From Phoebastria nigripes (Eukaryota > Chordata > Aves > Procellariiformes > Diomedeidae): 64,000 nucleotides of DNA. The position numbers were made by a program, and so were the translations under genes. The stretch spans positions 399,997 through 463,996 of the forward strand of contig JAYKAV010002475.1 in assembly GCA_035582835.1 (NCBI GenBank). The letters run 5' to 3'. This document shows, one piece after another, positions 14,567 through 28,530 of this stretch (position 1 is its first letter; every line of letters starts with the position of its first letter). The notes beneath the pieces were generated by a model that saw nothing but the letters and a program-made list of their open reading frames with translations, was not told the origin of the DNA and did no database searches.

Positions 14567-14590
14567 AGGGCCCTCTTGTAGGGCCCTCTT
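14567..14590. repeat. Short tandem duplication around GGGCCC
   Basis: The 11-mer AGGGCCCTCTT occurs at 14567-14577 and again at 14580-14590, a 13-bp period. Each copy contains the palindrome GGGCCC, which stands out in an AT-rich setting. Confidence 0.85.
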
Positions 14591-14877
14591 TGCCTGTAAG
14601 TTACTCTCACAGTGAGAAAGAGTTCTTTATGCAGTTTTTGGCATTTTCTTCTCTTTTCATTTTATCTTCTTCCCAATTTAGTCTAATAACATGATTTTAA
14701 AAATGTAGAAGTGTAACCTGTCTTGGACCATTCACATAGGTTTCTATACATAGACCTGCCTAAGACAATTTGTAGCTTTGTAGCTTCTGAGGTATTTTGA
14801 AATATATTTTGTTAGTCATTAGGTCAACACTTGAAAAAAAAAAAAATCCGAAAATATACAGAAGGTATCTTTACTCA

Positions 14878-14929
14878 TTCTGGCAATTGTTTTATTTCAC
14901 TATTTCTGGCAATTGTTTCATTTCACTAT
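14878..14929. repeat. 26-bp tandem duplication
   Basis: Two adjacent 26-bp units (14878-14903 and 14904-14929) differ at a single position (T versus C). Each begins TTCTGGCAATTG and ends TTTCACTAT. The near identity points to a recent replication-slippage duplication. It lies in non-coding sequence. Confidence 0.9.
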
Positions 14930-16006
14930 TATATGATACAAATCATTCCTTTTGTTAAGTATTTCATGTCAGCTTGCCTTAGTCTTTGATAAAATGACTG
15001 ATACAAATATAAAAATAGATAAATGGAGAAATTAAAAAAAAGAAATCTGTGGAGATAACTGTAATTTTTTTCTTGGCAGAGGAAAAACAAAAATGAACCT
15101 AAATTTGCAATTGTCAAATACTGAAAAACAAGTAACAACAGTTCTACAAAATCTACACTGAAAATTCAGAGCATCCATTCTCATAAAAACTTAATTTATT
15201 TCAGTATTCTCCGTACTGGAACTGCTAATAAGCAAGTCCAGAAGGCAACAGAAAGATGTTATCAAAGTAGGTGATCTTCTTCTTTAACAAAAAATTGCAG
15301 AGGAGTTTCTTATGCAGTAAAGCAAAAGGTTCAGAGAACAGGAAACTCATAAATAACAACTAGCAAATACTTGAAGATTTTTGACTGTATAGATGGGCAG
15401 GTTGGATAATAAAGACACTTTTGTAAGTCACAAGGGAGAATTGTAGGGATTAATGGATTAATCTCCCATCTGTAGCAAACTGTAGATGAAAGATATTAGT
15501 CTGATAAAAAAACAAACACAAGCATTCCCCTTCCCCAAAATCACGTTATATTAAATTAATAGCACCTTAAATTAAAGTCTCCTTTCAAGTAATTAATAAA
15601 ACACACAAAATAACTTGCATACAGAACAACTGATGTGAAGGCAAGCATCCAACAGCAGGCTATGTAAAATAATCAAAGTGACCATTTTATGGCTAGTTTT
15701 TCCTTTTACTTAACTACAGTTAGTTTTGTTATGTCTGGTTTTAATCCAGACAATGAGACCATGATTATATTTTTGTAGTTTTCTTCTATCCCTTCTTCAC
15801 CCCCAACACAAATCTAACAACCAAGAAACTTCAGTGCCTGACTGAAAATACAAGAAGTGGTAAAATAAGATGTTAATAATGAACTAATGTTAGTAAGACA
15901 CTTCAGAAGACGCAGTCTCGAGAAGGCTGTTAAATCTCTCCTCTTCCTCATGTTGCAGTTAAGAATAGACTTCATACTTTTCGAAATGTTACTTAGGATT
16001 TAGAGG
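14930..16006. other. AT-rich non-coding stretch, no gene seen
   Basis: Unique AT-rich sequence between the 26-bp duplication and the inverted repeat at 16 kb. I see no coding signal, RNA gene or known repeat. Confidence 0.7.
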
Positions 16007-16106
16007 ATTTCCTATCCTTATGGTTAAGCATACCATATTTTCTTAAATATTTCATGGTATGCTTAACCATGAGGATAGGAGATGCAAAGTGAAATATTTA
16101 AGAAAA
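16007..16106. repeat. Interleaved inverted repeat (A-B-A'-B' layout)
   Basis: Arm A (16011-16036) is the reverse complement of arm A' (16054-16079), 26 nt with one mismatch. The 17-nt loop between them holds segment B (16038-16054), whose exact 17-nt reverse complement B' lies at 16090-16106, about 10 nt beyond the hairpin. The order A-B-A'-B' differs from a simple hairpin. In RNA it would allow an H-type pseudoknot. In DNA it suggests successive template switches during replication. It is not inside a gene that I can identify. Confidence 0.92.
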
Positions 16107-19100
16107 CAGAAATCTTCCTCATCTAAGAAAAGATATTAAAACCAAAACTGTACATCGTCTGATTCTTTCTGTAATATTTACCCAGATACAGTCACCTCAA
16201 CTCTTGTATTCTTTCATTCTTGATATCATTTCCATTGTAAACATGCAAGCATTAGGAAAGTGCAACATTTTAAAAATTATGAAACCTGAGCTCACAAACA
16301 CAACAAGAGATAAATACAAAATATGTATATATGACAAGCAAACAAAGATGAATTCTCTTGAGGGGAGCTTGTTAAAAGTATCACATAACTGGATCCCTGG
16401 CATAAAAATAGGAGAATGGTGAACAAAACTCTCATTACAACACAACTCTTTGAGTCTTGCAAGCCAGTAATGCTTATGACCCTTTGCCATCTATCACATT
16501 CTTTGCAATTCAATAACTACTATGTCAAGCTTTTTTTTTAATTTTAAATATTTTATCACTTAAGAGATATTGTATCACAAGTGGGAGATGTGATTGAATG
16601 TATACTAAGACTTAAATCAGATTTTGCCTTATGAAATGTACATTTTAATATTTTGAAGCTCACAGGGGTTGATGGTGAAAGACCTGTTACTTAGTAGAGA
16701 AGTTTATTTGCCACNTACATTTTGGTGAGTCCTAATGACAGAACAGACAGTACGTTCACTGAATTTCTTTGCATCGTTGAAGAGAAATGATGAAATAACA
16801 CAGCTACATTTGTAAATTCATTTAAATTGCATGTAAGTTCAAAATATCCCTTAGTGTAGGATAAAGACTTTTCTTTTTTTAAAACCACAAAACTGTATGG
16901 GGCTTTAAGGTTGTACAGACTCAGTCGTTCACTAGAAAATCAGAGTAAATTGGGAATGAATCTGCAGAAAATGTCTCCCTCATGAATGATGTAAGAATTG
17001 AAATGAAAACTTGGTACATGGCAGGAAAATAAATAAATAGATGGACATACATACAATATGATGTGTCAGTTTTAGAAGTTCCCTAGGGAAGTGAGATGGG
17101 CAACTTTTAAGCAGAGGAAATAAGAAGCCACAGATAGAGAAAAACTGGATGAAAAGCTGCAGAAAGAGTGAGTAAGACTACAAAGCAGCTGCTTTTCATG
17201 ATACTTCGGTTCCCTGTAATAAATATTCTCATGGATGACTGCATGGTCCATCAGTGAAGATGACTAGACTGGCACTGCAGAATTTCATCTGGTCCTTCAG
17301 TTCCCTGTGTTCAGCACACTATGTTCCCTCATTACCTACCTCACTGCCATAGAAAGAAGTATCTTGTTGGAAAACTGCTACGAAGCCAATTTTCCCTTTG
17401 CCAATAAGAATTATGAACAGTAATCTGCTGTTCAGGGGATTTGGTGGCCACAGAATAAGAAGGTACGCTGGGGGAAAGGGATCGAAACTGGGAATGATTA
17501 ACAAGAGGTGACTAGTAAGAGTGAAAAAAAAGCACACCTTGAAGAAACAGAAATGTGCAAATGAAGCAATTGAGAGAGGAGATTAAAAAAAAAAAAAAAT
17601 CTCCTCGAAATTTCTCTTGAATGATCTTCCAAATAAGCTGCCTTGATATCTCCAAGTCTAAGGCAGACCTTCTTTCTCTTTTGGGGCAGAAGGAATATTT
17701 TCAGTTATTCTTCTGTGGAAATTCTTCTCTGAATCATATTAGTGACACCCTGTACATACAGTGTCAAGTTATTAAGAGAGCCTGTGTCACTGACTCCTCT
17801 AGACTTAATTCAATAGAATTTTTTGTTTTATTTTTGTTTCTAACATCCATTGTCCTACAAATGAATGGCTTCTGGATGCAACATGTTTGACTGCATAGTC
17901 ATCCATCTGTATGAGCTAATTACAAATCCAAATTACTGACAGCATTCTTTGATTTACTGTACAGACATACAGAACGCAAATGGCTAATGTTCATTATCAG
18001 ATATTAATTTAATGCTACAGAAGTAACCCAGAGACTTTCCTTAAGCAAGCTCTGAATACCACTGAAGAAGACACTTAAAAAATAATAATGGCCTTGCGTG
18101 TACTGCAAGGTAAAGATGACCATGGAAGAGAATGAATAATGTTTCCTGGCACCAATAATTCCACCTCCTGAGAATTTACTCATACTTGCTGTGAAAGTAA
18201 CTATCTGATTTACAGTCAGACTGTCACAATATTTGCAAATTTCATTTTTATCTCCATTCCTTTCCAACACACCATAGATATCCTTCGACATATCAGAACA
18301 CTTAATCATTCTGTTAGATAACCATTTTGTGATAGTCTTATGCAGCTGCGTATTTATATGACTGCATTTTTATATAACATAACAGTAAATGTATTGAAAG
18401 AAAATGTGTAACACATAAACATAAGGTCCAATGACAAGTGCCTCAAACAAGCAATTGAGTAAGCTCATATTCCGCTAATCATCTTCAGTATTTCATGGTA
18501 CTATCATAGCTGTGAAGATTTTTTTGTTATTAATTGCTGAATTTATATTCCTGATGTGATAAATCTTTAATACTCTTCTAATCCACACAGTGGCAAGTGT
18601 TTGTTTGAAATGAAGTAGTATATCAAATGCCAATTTAAACCATCAAATTATATGTTTTCATCATTTTCCCAAATCAAATCTCTTTTTAGCCCCAATCAAT
18701 AAGTAACACATGTACTACACTGAAGCAAAATACTTAAATTTTCTTCAGTATACAAAAGCCATCTTAGGGATACAGACGGAATATATCCTTTGTTGGCAAA
18801 ATAACTCTCTCTAGCAAAAGCAATTTTTGTACTGTTAATTAATAGGTAGAGATTCCCTTTAATTTTTCCCCCTTCTAGCTGATTGAAATACCCCATCCAT
18901 ACTCTTTTTTAATGTCTCTTTGAACATATTCTCTCTGAACACTAGAAGATATGTGCACTCATCTATGGAAAATGTCAGGTTTAAACCTGCTTTCTCTAGG
19001 GGAATCCATGTACCCTTGCTCAAATAGTTTGAGGAAAAAAAATCCATACCCAATGGATTTGTTTTTCAGGTGAAATTATAAGAGTTCTACATTTTTCTAC

Positions 19101-22100
19101 GTAAGGAGGAACTATTCAAACAGGCTGGTGATAAAAAGACATGCTAGTTTCTTATAAAACTTAGCATGCAACATATAATCAGCAGTATCCTTCACTACAA
19201 ATCATTTCACTGGTTAACAATAATTTTTAGAAAAAAATTGAAAGAGATTAGGCTTAAAAACACCATTCTAGGGCCCACTGTGTCTGATGCTGGTGTAATG
19301 GTTTAATTATAGAAAAACTCCACTTAAAATTTCAGTGGAACATATANAGCATTGCATTTATCATATTAGAAAGGATGTTTGCCATATCAAGGAAACAGTT
19401 ATTTTGGGGAATGCAGAAAAGGAGCATTAAGTTCCTTGAATATTAATGACTGAGAAAAATCAGAGAAGTAAGCTACAGTGAAGTAGCGCATTGTACAATC
19501 ACTACATATGAAAACCTGAAGTATTAAACAGTGTTATGGTTACATTCAAACATTCGTAAATCAGGACACCATTCTTGCCAATCAGATAGGATATACATCC
19601 AATATTTGTAGCACTCTCTTGCCATGTCCTGGTCATCTTAACCTTGTCCTCCACTTGTCGTCCATTCCTGCAGACACATTCCCTCCCCACATCTGCAGCT
19701 CTTTTAATGATAAAGCTATGTTTGCCTTTTCCTTCATTAGCTGGGTGAAAGAAAAGGGAATAAGGAAGGAAGATGGCTCCCAGCTTGTCCTTACAATTTT
19801 TACAGAAGGTTTTGCCTTAGTACTAGGCTTGGGAGTCCACTTTACTCTCCAAGGGTACAGTTATCGGTAGGGAGGAGATTTCAGGGACGTAGTAATTTCG
19901 CTGACTTTCGGTTCATTCTCAAAGGCACAGCAAAAAAATGCATCCTGCCATTATTATGTTGCCTTTAAAGTATGAAAGCAGTATCAGTGCTCAGCGGAAT
20001 AGCTATTTGAACATGTTAGCATCAGAAAAAGTCCAAATTATTGTGGAAGGAAGGTTGGGAAGGTTAATTTAAATTCAGTAACAATTTTGGAAGGCAGTGG
20101 GGGGAAACACTGAATTTCCACCTTCACTGATGCTACACAACATACTGAATAATACAAACACAGATGGGAAAACTTGCCAGACTTCCAAGCTTGCTAAGGC
20201 AGACATAAAGCCTGGAAACAATTTTCTTGAAAGGGTTACAGAGTTTGGCAAAACTGTGAATAGAGTAGGTAAGGAAAGGGAGGCTTGCAAATTTGGTACA
20301 ATGGACCTGCAAGGATAATTTGTTTTAAAGTAGAAACAGCTTTGAATGGGCAATTTCCCTGGTGTGTCCAGCTAACTGGCAATGAGAAAGCTGCTGAATA
20401 TCAGTATGAATAAAAAGAAAAGTGCTTCAAATCACATACTTTCCTCGCTAGTTGATTCACCTCTCCAACTCCTACACTGTCATTAGAGGGCAGGTAACCT
20501 CTGTCATATTTCCTCTTTCCTTCATGCGTTGTGAAACAGGAATAGCAACATTTCTTCACTGGGTGACTCAAGTAATTAGCAGGTACAAAGTATAGTGATA
20601 TCTGCTAATGGATTGTAGTATGGCAAAACGAAGTGTTGTTATAATGGGAAACTCATCACCGTCTTCACACTTAAGAGCACTTTTGTATGTATACTTTAGA
20701 CAGACAATTTTGAAAACTGGTCCATTGTGTCTGCTAGTGAACTGCTGTTTATGATTCAATAAAACTGGCAGAGCAAAATCTACCTAAGTTTAATAAGTCA
20801 CAAAATGCAGTTATGAAACCAGAGTCAAATATTTGATACAACTTTGTCACAGCTTCCAAATACTTTATTCAATTTCCTATTCCATTCCAATTTTCTAATA
20901 GAGCTTTAGGTGTCATAGACACAATCACCAATTTTTACAGTCATACAGAATAACTGGTTCTGTGGCAGTAAATATTTGATATGCATTTTTATGAGTCAAC
21001 ATTTCAGGGAAGAGGCGAGTCAATTCCACAGCCAAATTTGACATGCTTTATCTTGCCAACAACAACTACATTTGTTTGCTCAGTAAAGGGGAAAAANAAA
21101 AAAAAAAAAAAGCTTGGTTAAAAAAAAAAAAAAANNNAAAAGTTACATGTGCAATCCATAGTCTAAATATATCAGGAAAAGGACTAACACAAAAGTTAAA
21201 AAATGTTTTTTCAAAGGAAGTTACCCCGAAAATGGTTTCATCTAAATTAAGCAAATGGTCATCATTGTGCAATTTGTATGCAAGGGTATCTTCATCATTA
21301 ACTTAAAAATGAAGACGTAATTAAAAGTTCAGGTGTTTTTCTCATATTGGGAAACAGTGCTTTCTATTCAAAGGGTAGCAGGAAACAGTTACTGAAATTT
21401 TCTTGTCATAGCAATATAACCACCTGAAACCCCTCTACAGGTGAGCACAGTAATAATAAACCATTTTCAGCTGAGTTTATGATTGGTTTGAAGCCAACAT
21501 TGTCATTGGAATGATTTATGCCCGTACATTACCTGAGCTAATATACAGTTAATAGCTGTGGGCACTTACTGTATTTTACACTTATCACCGACTTAGACTG
21601 TTGATAGCTGAAGATGTAATAGTCATTCTGCTCAGCAAATGTTATTTCCTAGATGGTTCAGCCTAATCTGGTGAATCAACTCTTCTTCTTCTCAAAACAT
21701 TACACAGTTAAATTTATGGGATGCAATGCACTGCATATTGCTGGTTCGACTTCATGCATGTTTCTTCTGAAGATTCAGATTCTTTCTGAGACGGTATTAA
21801 ACTCACTGCCCTAATCATCCCTGAGCGCATTGAAGTAAGTAGCAGAAGAGGCGTGATAAAACACTATTGGCATATGCCTATGTTGCAAATAATTGCTTCT
21901 GTGGACAAAAGGTATCTATGTTCATTTGTGATTACTTAGGTTTGTAGAAGGATTACTCAATAATTTACTAATTAATTTACCTGACATAATGAAAAGGACA
22001 TATAGGAAACCTTTGTATCCCTAATTGTGCATTCTTGTTCAACAGGAAACAAAAGATGAGGGCTTCCAAATAGGACTGATTAAAAATTTACATCAAAAAT

Positions 22101-23288
22101 CTATTTTGAATTTCCAATTTCCACCTCATGTCAAAAAAATAAAAACCAGCCAAGAACTGGAAACAAAAATAGAAAAAAAACCAGTCCATTGGCATGGACT
22201 TAACAAGATAACAAGACAACAGGACAAGAGGAAAATGTCACACAACTCTTCTCTTGCATTTTTCATGGTAAAATCTTGGTATATTTTGTTGTCAAAAACT
22301 GTTTTCCCCCTCCTTCGGGACACATATTTCTGCATCACTTTATTCTTAAGTTTTGGTTCCAGCTCTTTCATTGCTTCACTCTGACAATTTAGAAATTACT
22401 TAATCTTTAAACCATTTACTTTTCTGTCAAGTGGTTACAGTGTTCCCTGCATTATGGTATTTATCTAAAACCTTTTAAGATTGTACCCAATTTATATACA
22501 ACATTTTCATGAAAATAATAGCAAATATTCCAAATACAGTAATAGAAGACTATAGTTCATGTCTTTGAATATTTTAAGCTACATTTTTCCTTCAGATATT
22601 GGTAAATGTTCTCCAAATCATAAACAAAGGATTTTATGAAGTTTTAAGCTGAAGTAAAGTTTTGGAGAGTTGAATTTTCTATAGGATATTGAATGTGGGC
22701 ACTAACCCACCTAGTATTTTCATCTTCAGAGCCACTGTAATCATGATGTAGCTTCACAGACTACAGGCTCACTTCAGTCTAACTATCTTCGACAACGATG
22801 TTATCCAGCTTTGAGGCCCCACCTTGGCTGCTTGACTGTTACCATAAATTTTCGCAATCTAACACCATATAAACCAATCTACCAAAACCATACAATATTC
22901 ATATTAAATGTGAGTATTTCACAGTGCTCCACATTCTGATATGGCTTGTATTGATTTAGTGTGTAAAATTAATCTCTCGAACTTCAAAGCTCATTTCAGT
23001 GTTCAGAAAATTGAGTAGGTGTGGCAGAAGGCTAGCTTGGCTGAAGAGGAAACTCCTTGGCCAAGCTCAAAAAAAAAAAAAAAAGGTGTACAAATGTACT
23101 TGTACATAGGGTAAAAAATATATTTGGAAATACTTATCCCATTGTGTTTTCTCTAGCAACAGGGTTTTGGCTCCAGTGCTTTGCCTGCTGCATAACAGCG
23201 TTTTTAGCATATTAGTCAAGAGCTATTTACATTCTAGGAACCAGTTGCTGGCACATAATTAAAGTCCAGATCAGCAAAAACATAATGA
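16107..23288. other. AT-rich non-coding stretch, no gene seen
   Basis: About 7 kb of unique sequence. The open frames present (the longest is 22025-22384, plus strand) show no known domain. A poly-A of about 14 nt at 17585-17598 is flanked by the 8-bp arms GAGGAGAT and ATCTCCTC. A-rich tracts with ambiguous bases lie at 21091-21140. A further A run is at 23069-23084. I recognise no repeat family. Confidence 0.6.
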
Positions 23289-23411
23289 TCGACATGGCGC
23301 TTAGGGACATGGTTTCATGATGGACGTGGTAGTGTTAGATTAATGGTTGGACTCAATGATCTTAAGGGTCTTTTCCAACCTAAATGATTCTATGATTCTA
23401 CAACTCTATGT
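23289..23411 (+). mobile_element. CR1 LINE, 3' tail fragment
   Basis: This is the 3' untranslated end of an avian CR1. It contains the conserved 'CTTAGGGACATGG', then 'GTTGGACTC.ATGATCTTAA', then GGTCTTTTCCAACCTAAATG, and ends in degenerate copies of the ATTCTATGA terminal repeat. No coding sequence is included, so this is a very short, 5'-truncated insertion, the commonest CR1 form. Confidence 0.92.
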
Positions 23412-26400
23412 TTCTAACAGTTCAATGCCATCCTATTGCATTTCTAGTATATGGATTATTTCTGGAAATATCCTATTGAAGGTTAAGAAGGGTTTGGTTT
23501 TAAATTTTTTTGACTTTTTCGTAAAGTATGCTCATTTTCTCAAGAAATCCTACTCACTTAATTTCTCCTGGAACACTATGTAAAAGGAAGAAATAATATA
23601 AGCTCATTTAATGTAGATATTTTGCAGAACCTCTCCAAGATTCAAAGACTATATAAATAATAGTTATATTGCATTATATTGCATTAGAGTGGGGCAGCAT
23701 GTGAACAGGATTATTTTTAATATAGATAATTAGGTCTCACTCACTATTGCTTAACTCAACAGCACCTACTACTAAAAACGTCCACCTCAGCTAGCTCAGG
23801 AGACTCTGAAAAATCCTACCCTCTATACATGGCTTAACCTTGCTAATTTATTAATCACTCTTCCAGCTGTTTCCTCCTCCAAAAACTCCTCCTTTCATTA
23901 AGGATCTAAGTTCCAAGCACATAGCTTTTTATACTAACAGAATCTGGAAAAATAATTGTATACTTTTTGCCAATGTCTTAGGTCCACAGGGCCTCCCTGG
24001 TTTAGAAACCAGGATTCCAGCAGAAATCTGGAGCACCAAGAAGAATCATTCGCACTGCATAAGACTTTTCGTATAAAAAGAGATACGACAGAGTGAAAAG
24101 GCCAGACCTTTTAACTAAATAAGTTGGAATGCACAGTTGATTTCCACAGGATGGTCAGCAGCTTCCAGTGAAAAATAAAACCCACTAGTGTATATGAAGG
24201 CAAAGCAGGGCTATGTAACACCACCAGTATCTATAAAAATTCCATTTTTGGAGTAAATTCTGTTCCCACCTACAGTATTGTGAAAAATAATTGCATTTAA
24301 AACCCAGCCTTCAAAAGCAACATTGGAACCCTTGTTAAAGTTCCAAGCACAATAGCTAGAAATAAGGTGTTTAACTTCCCAATTCACAGGTAACAGTAAA
24401 ATTCTAAAATCAGAAACTGTTTTTAAAAAAGTCATCACATTCGTATAAATAGTATACCATCACAGTGAAAACTTAAGTTAAAAAGTTGAAAAGTACTGCA
24501 AAGCTGAGTGCAGTCCCTGTCATTAAGTTAATATACTACACATAATTCCATCTTTAAAATAATGTCTCCTTTAAAATAAAATATGCTACCAATGCTTTGA
24601 ATACCTCCTCACTTGGGCTTAGCTTGAAGATACTGACCAGCACCAGGTGACTGTGCACTTAAAACATGTCAACAAAAGCAGGACTGAAATAGGGAATAAA
24701 AATCAATCTGTTCAGCTCGTTTGAAAGACAAAAAAGAATACATATTCCTCTAAGTACAGTATGCAAACTTGAGAACAGAACAGAAATCTTAGAGGAATTC
24801 CATAGATAAAGGATACTATTCTGAACTGCCCTGCTAATAATAGCGATTTCAGTCCAGGCATAATTGTCAAAATTGGACATTGTAAATGAAAGGAAATTAT
24901 TTGGAAAGCAGATATTAGGTTAAAAAAAAAATCAATTTTTATTCCTTAAATTTAATATTTTGCTGATCATCACATAAAAGCTGACAGATCTCTGTGGAAT
25001 TACAAACAGGCTCAAAATTCACTTGTCTAGATATTCAGAGTGAACAGATTGGTAAGCATCCTCTAAGAGAATAGTTACAGGGCTTTTTTTGGGGGCTGTA
25101 AATCTCTCCTCATTAGCTTTCAGAGAACTGTGCTACTCTAAAGAATATGCACGTGGGCTATCCATTAATTTCAACTTTTGGTTATTTTTTTCAGAAAGCA
25201 ACTCTTTCAAGCCACATCTGTTTCTAATACTTCTCTTTGTTGGAGTCTTGTTCTTTTAGAGAAGGGCAAACATAACAACTCATTTTGAATGAACTAGATA
25301 TATTTACAGTCTTTTCCAGCCCTTCTACTAAGATAGTGAAATATCTACTTACAAGATGAAAATAGCCCCCCAAAAAGACATTTTGAATAGGGCAGAATGA
25401 GTTCAGGTATATTCATGTCCTGAAACACATGCAAGCAAAAATAAACAGCAGCCAGCCACAACTCCACTGAAGAATGCAGAATTGATAAAGATGCTATGCT
25501 TTCAGACAACCTTTTCCGCACTTTGCACACCAAAGCTGACAAAGCCCTGGAATGATTCAGTATGAGTAGTGCCATAACTTCTGGACAGGAGCTCTATTTT
25601 AGAAACGTAAACTCTAAATCCATTTTCTTGGTACAAAAGCTATTGGTTAGCTTAATCACACTTGCACTGCTGTGTTCTGAACATCACTGAGGAACAAGAG
25701 TTATTATTACAGCACTCAAACCACATGCTGGAATTCCACTTCCTTGCTATCTAATTACATGCAAGTCTATTTGACAGTACTTTTAAAATTAATATCAGAG
25801 TCTGTGGATTTTACAGAACTGACAAATATTGCTGTTAGATCAGAAATGTTGGTCTCAGGAAAAAAAAATTACAAAAAAACCCAGACCAACCACATAAGAC
25901 CTCTTTTAAGCTTCTGAAATCAGGCATAAACACAACGCACATTCATAGAGAACTGCCAGTGATGAACTTCACTGAATAAAATGGTATTGGAAAGTTAAGA
26001 ACACTGATGACAGTGGAGTCTAGATAAATTTCAAAGTTTTCTCAAGAATTTCACTGCAAAGAGAACTTGCCTACTGAGACAGTTTGTCCTCTAGAGAGGA
26101 CTTTAACTAAGAGAGGATTCATAGGACTACCAGCTGTCTATTTATAAGCAAATAGCCTTTATGCGAACGTCTTTGAAACCGTGTTTCTACCCTAAGAGGG
26201 CTGAAAGTAAACAAATGAGCCAGGAACTGCAATGGAAAGAACCCTAAATGAGCTGAAAGAAACACACATATATAGGCCAGATTAACCCATTTTAAGATAT
26301 TTTATTTTTAATTAGAATATTGTCTTGCAGTGAACTTCTAATATTTTCAGTTTGCAACTTTAGATTTCAAAGACTGGTGCATCACACTACTAGTCACACT

Positions 26401-27849
26401 GTATCACATTATTGCTTGAGAGCAAAAAAAAACAACCCAAAACCTGTTACTGTTTAATAGAACATCATGTATTACTGAAAGTACAGCTGAAATGTATACT
26501 ATATAATTTTCATTATATGACAGCAATAATTGAAGGATGTTCACTAGTCATGGTGTCCATTGGTCAGTTATATGCTATGTATTTCATACTTCTGAATGGA
26601 AAGATTCCTTAGCAAAGGCAAAAAGCACTTCTTTTCATGTCAGAATTTGCTGGTCAGGTAATTCCTTTACAACTTAAATTACTGCTGAAAGTACTCCATT
26701 ATTATCAAAATTCCTACAGGAATGAATGTTCTTGGCTGGCTGGTCACTGCAAATGGTAGTACAATGAAGTAAGATGCCATCAGTCCAACTTAATTGCTGA
26801 GTTTCTCCTCTCCCATCTGCTAGTTTCCTGGAATCAATATACCTTAATGAGTCTTTCATTATTCTTTGATGGCATTTTTATTTTCTTGTACAAGTCTTTA
26901 TAAAGCCTGTTGCCTTACCCTGATAACACATATGACTTGTGAAGCTAGATTCTTGCTGCAATTATGCATTTTAGCATCTAGCATCCTACATTTCTGAAAT
27001 TATGCTATTTCTAACTTCAAGTTGGAGGAGAATGTAACAAATTTCTACCCTGAAGAACACAAATTAAAAACACTTCTCGTTAAAATATGAACCATGAAAT
27101 AATAATACAAGACAGACACAATTTTCATATTTGCCTACTTACTGACTCCAGCTTACCTCTTTACCCTCATTTCCTACACATACAATCAATTGTACCTTAT
27201 TTGTGCTATTCCATTCAGATTAGAATAGGAAACTTTTTGTGAATCCATGGTACAAAATTATCATAATTCCCGCACTTTGTGCCCCAAAGACATTTCCATC
27301 TTCTGGAATATTCTATACACAGTTCACAGAAATGTAAAGGGAACACGACAAATAGAAGAGACTATTTCCCTGATAAATTCAATGGATCTATTTAATTGTA
27401 ATTTAATCCAGAATTCATGAGACATTAATTAAATTATAGAGCACAGGGATAGTAGGCTCTTTGTTGCTTTTTTAAATGTTGCCTTGTGCACTGTTTGGTA
27501 CATTCAGTTGCAAAAATCCATCTTCAGAATGTTTAAGAAAATACATTTCATTTGGACCAAGTCAGTGTCTTAAATTAATTTCTCGACATAATAGTGGCTC
27601 AGCTTTTCAGCTGGAGTGGGGTATATGTTCTCTTATGACAGCGCAAAAAGGTTGTTCCATCTCTTCCCCAGTCAGAACTGTATTCATCATGGTCCCAAAA
27701 ATACAGGAATTTTCTGAAATGTCATATGTGCAGGTATGCTTTGGGAGTGGAGAGAAGCCATCCAAGAGTGCTGTTGATACAGAGGGTAAACAAAATTCAA
27801 ACAATTAAGAAGATTCACAAAATGATCCAATATTGTACTAGTGATGGAG
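23412..27849. other. AT-rich non-coding stretch, no gene seen
   Basis: Unique sequence. A 10-bp period repeat (GCATTATATT) lies just downstream of the CR1 tail at about 23667-23696. A perfect 8-bp hairpin with a 2-nt loop is at 23996-24013. The plus-strand open frame at 27476-27808 has no recognisable domain. I see no RNA gene. Confidence 0.6.
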
Positions 27850-28530
27850 TGAAAAAACGCTAAATGAAATTCACTGTCCAGGAAAAGTATATGGGAGAAG
27901 ACAATGCAAGTGTACATCCACAATCATGGATTTTATGTGGTATATAATCACACAGGGATGATTTGAGCAACTGTTTCTGAAAGTGTGCTCAGGGTTTAGT
28001 GATGGCAGACCAAATGGAAGACAATTTTATAGTATTCTGTACCTTGAATACTGTGCATAGTTCTGGTACTCCCCACTATTGAACACAATACAGCAGAATA
28101 AAAAGGTGGCAATTGTAATCAGAGATACAAAACAACTTCTGAGTAAGCAGAGATTCTTTGTCACAGCCCTCATACAAAATTCACTTAGAGATTTCTGTTA
28201 TTATTCATCTTGGAAAATAGAAAACAGAAGGGTGATGTGACAAAATGCAATTAACTTATGAGTAGCAAGGAGAGGTAAAAAGGGAATAATTATTGGCTAT
28301 AGTTTGTTACTCAAGAATTGAAGGTGCTCAATAAAGTTATGAAGCACTATAGCAGTATAGCAACAAACAGAAGGAAGTACCTTTTCCATACTACATGTAA
28401 TGCAATTGTGGACTTCTTTGCCTTAGGATACTGAAAAAGTATAAAACAATTCAGGTAAGGATTAGATACGTGTAGGTGCTGCAACAGCCATTAAATATGA
28501 TGGTTTACTAAGTCCTCACATTGCTAATAC
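27850..28530 (+). mobile_element. Ancient CR1/L3-like LINE remnant
   Basis: Strongly mutated, but in the right order for the C-terminal half of the CR1 reverse-transcriptase frame. At about 28042-28075 the sequence reads like the 'LEYC.QFW' block (CTTGAATACTGTGCATAGTT). At about 28208 it reads like the 'LEKRR' block (CTTGGAAAATAGAAAACAG). Near 28366 it has an ACAGAAGGAAGTA block, as in the 'NKRKYFF' region. A TTTGCC block near 28418 matches the 'LP-EVV' region. Many stops and indels break the frame. This is an old insertion, much older than the copies at 33 and 48 kb. Its ends are approximate. Confidence 0.65.

Noticed and set aside
22025..22384. 119-codon plus-strand open frame as a possible gene
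   Set aside because: No recognisable domain, an overlapping open frame on the other strand, and no convincing exon or promoter context.
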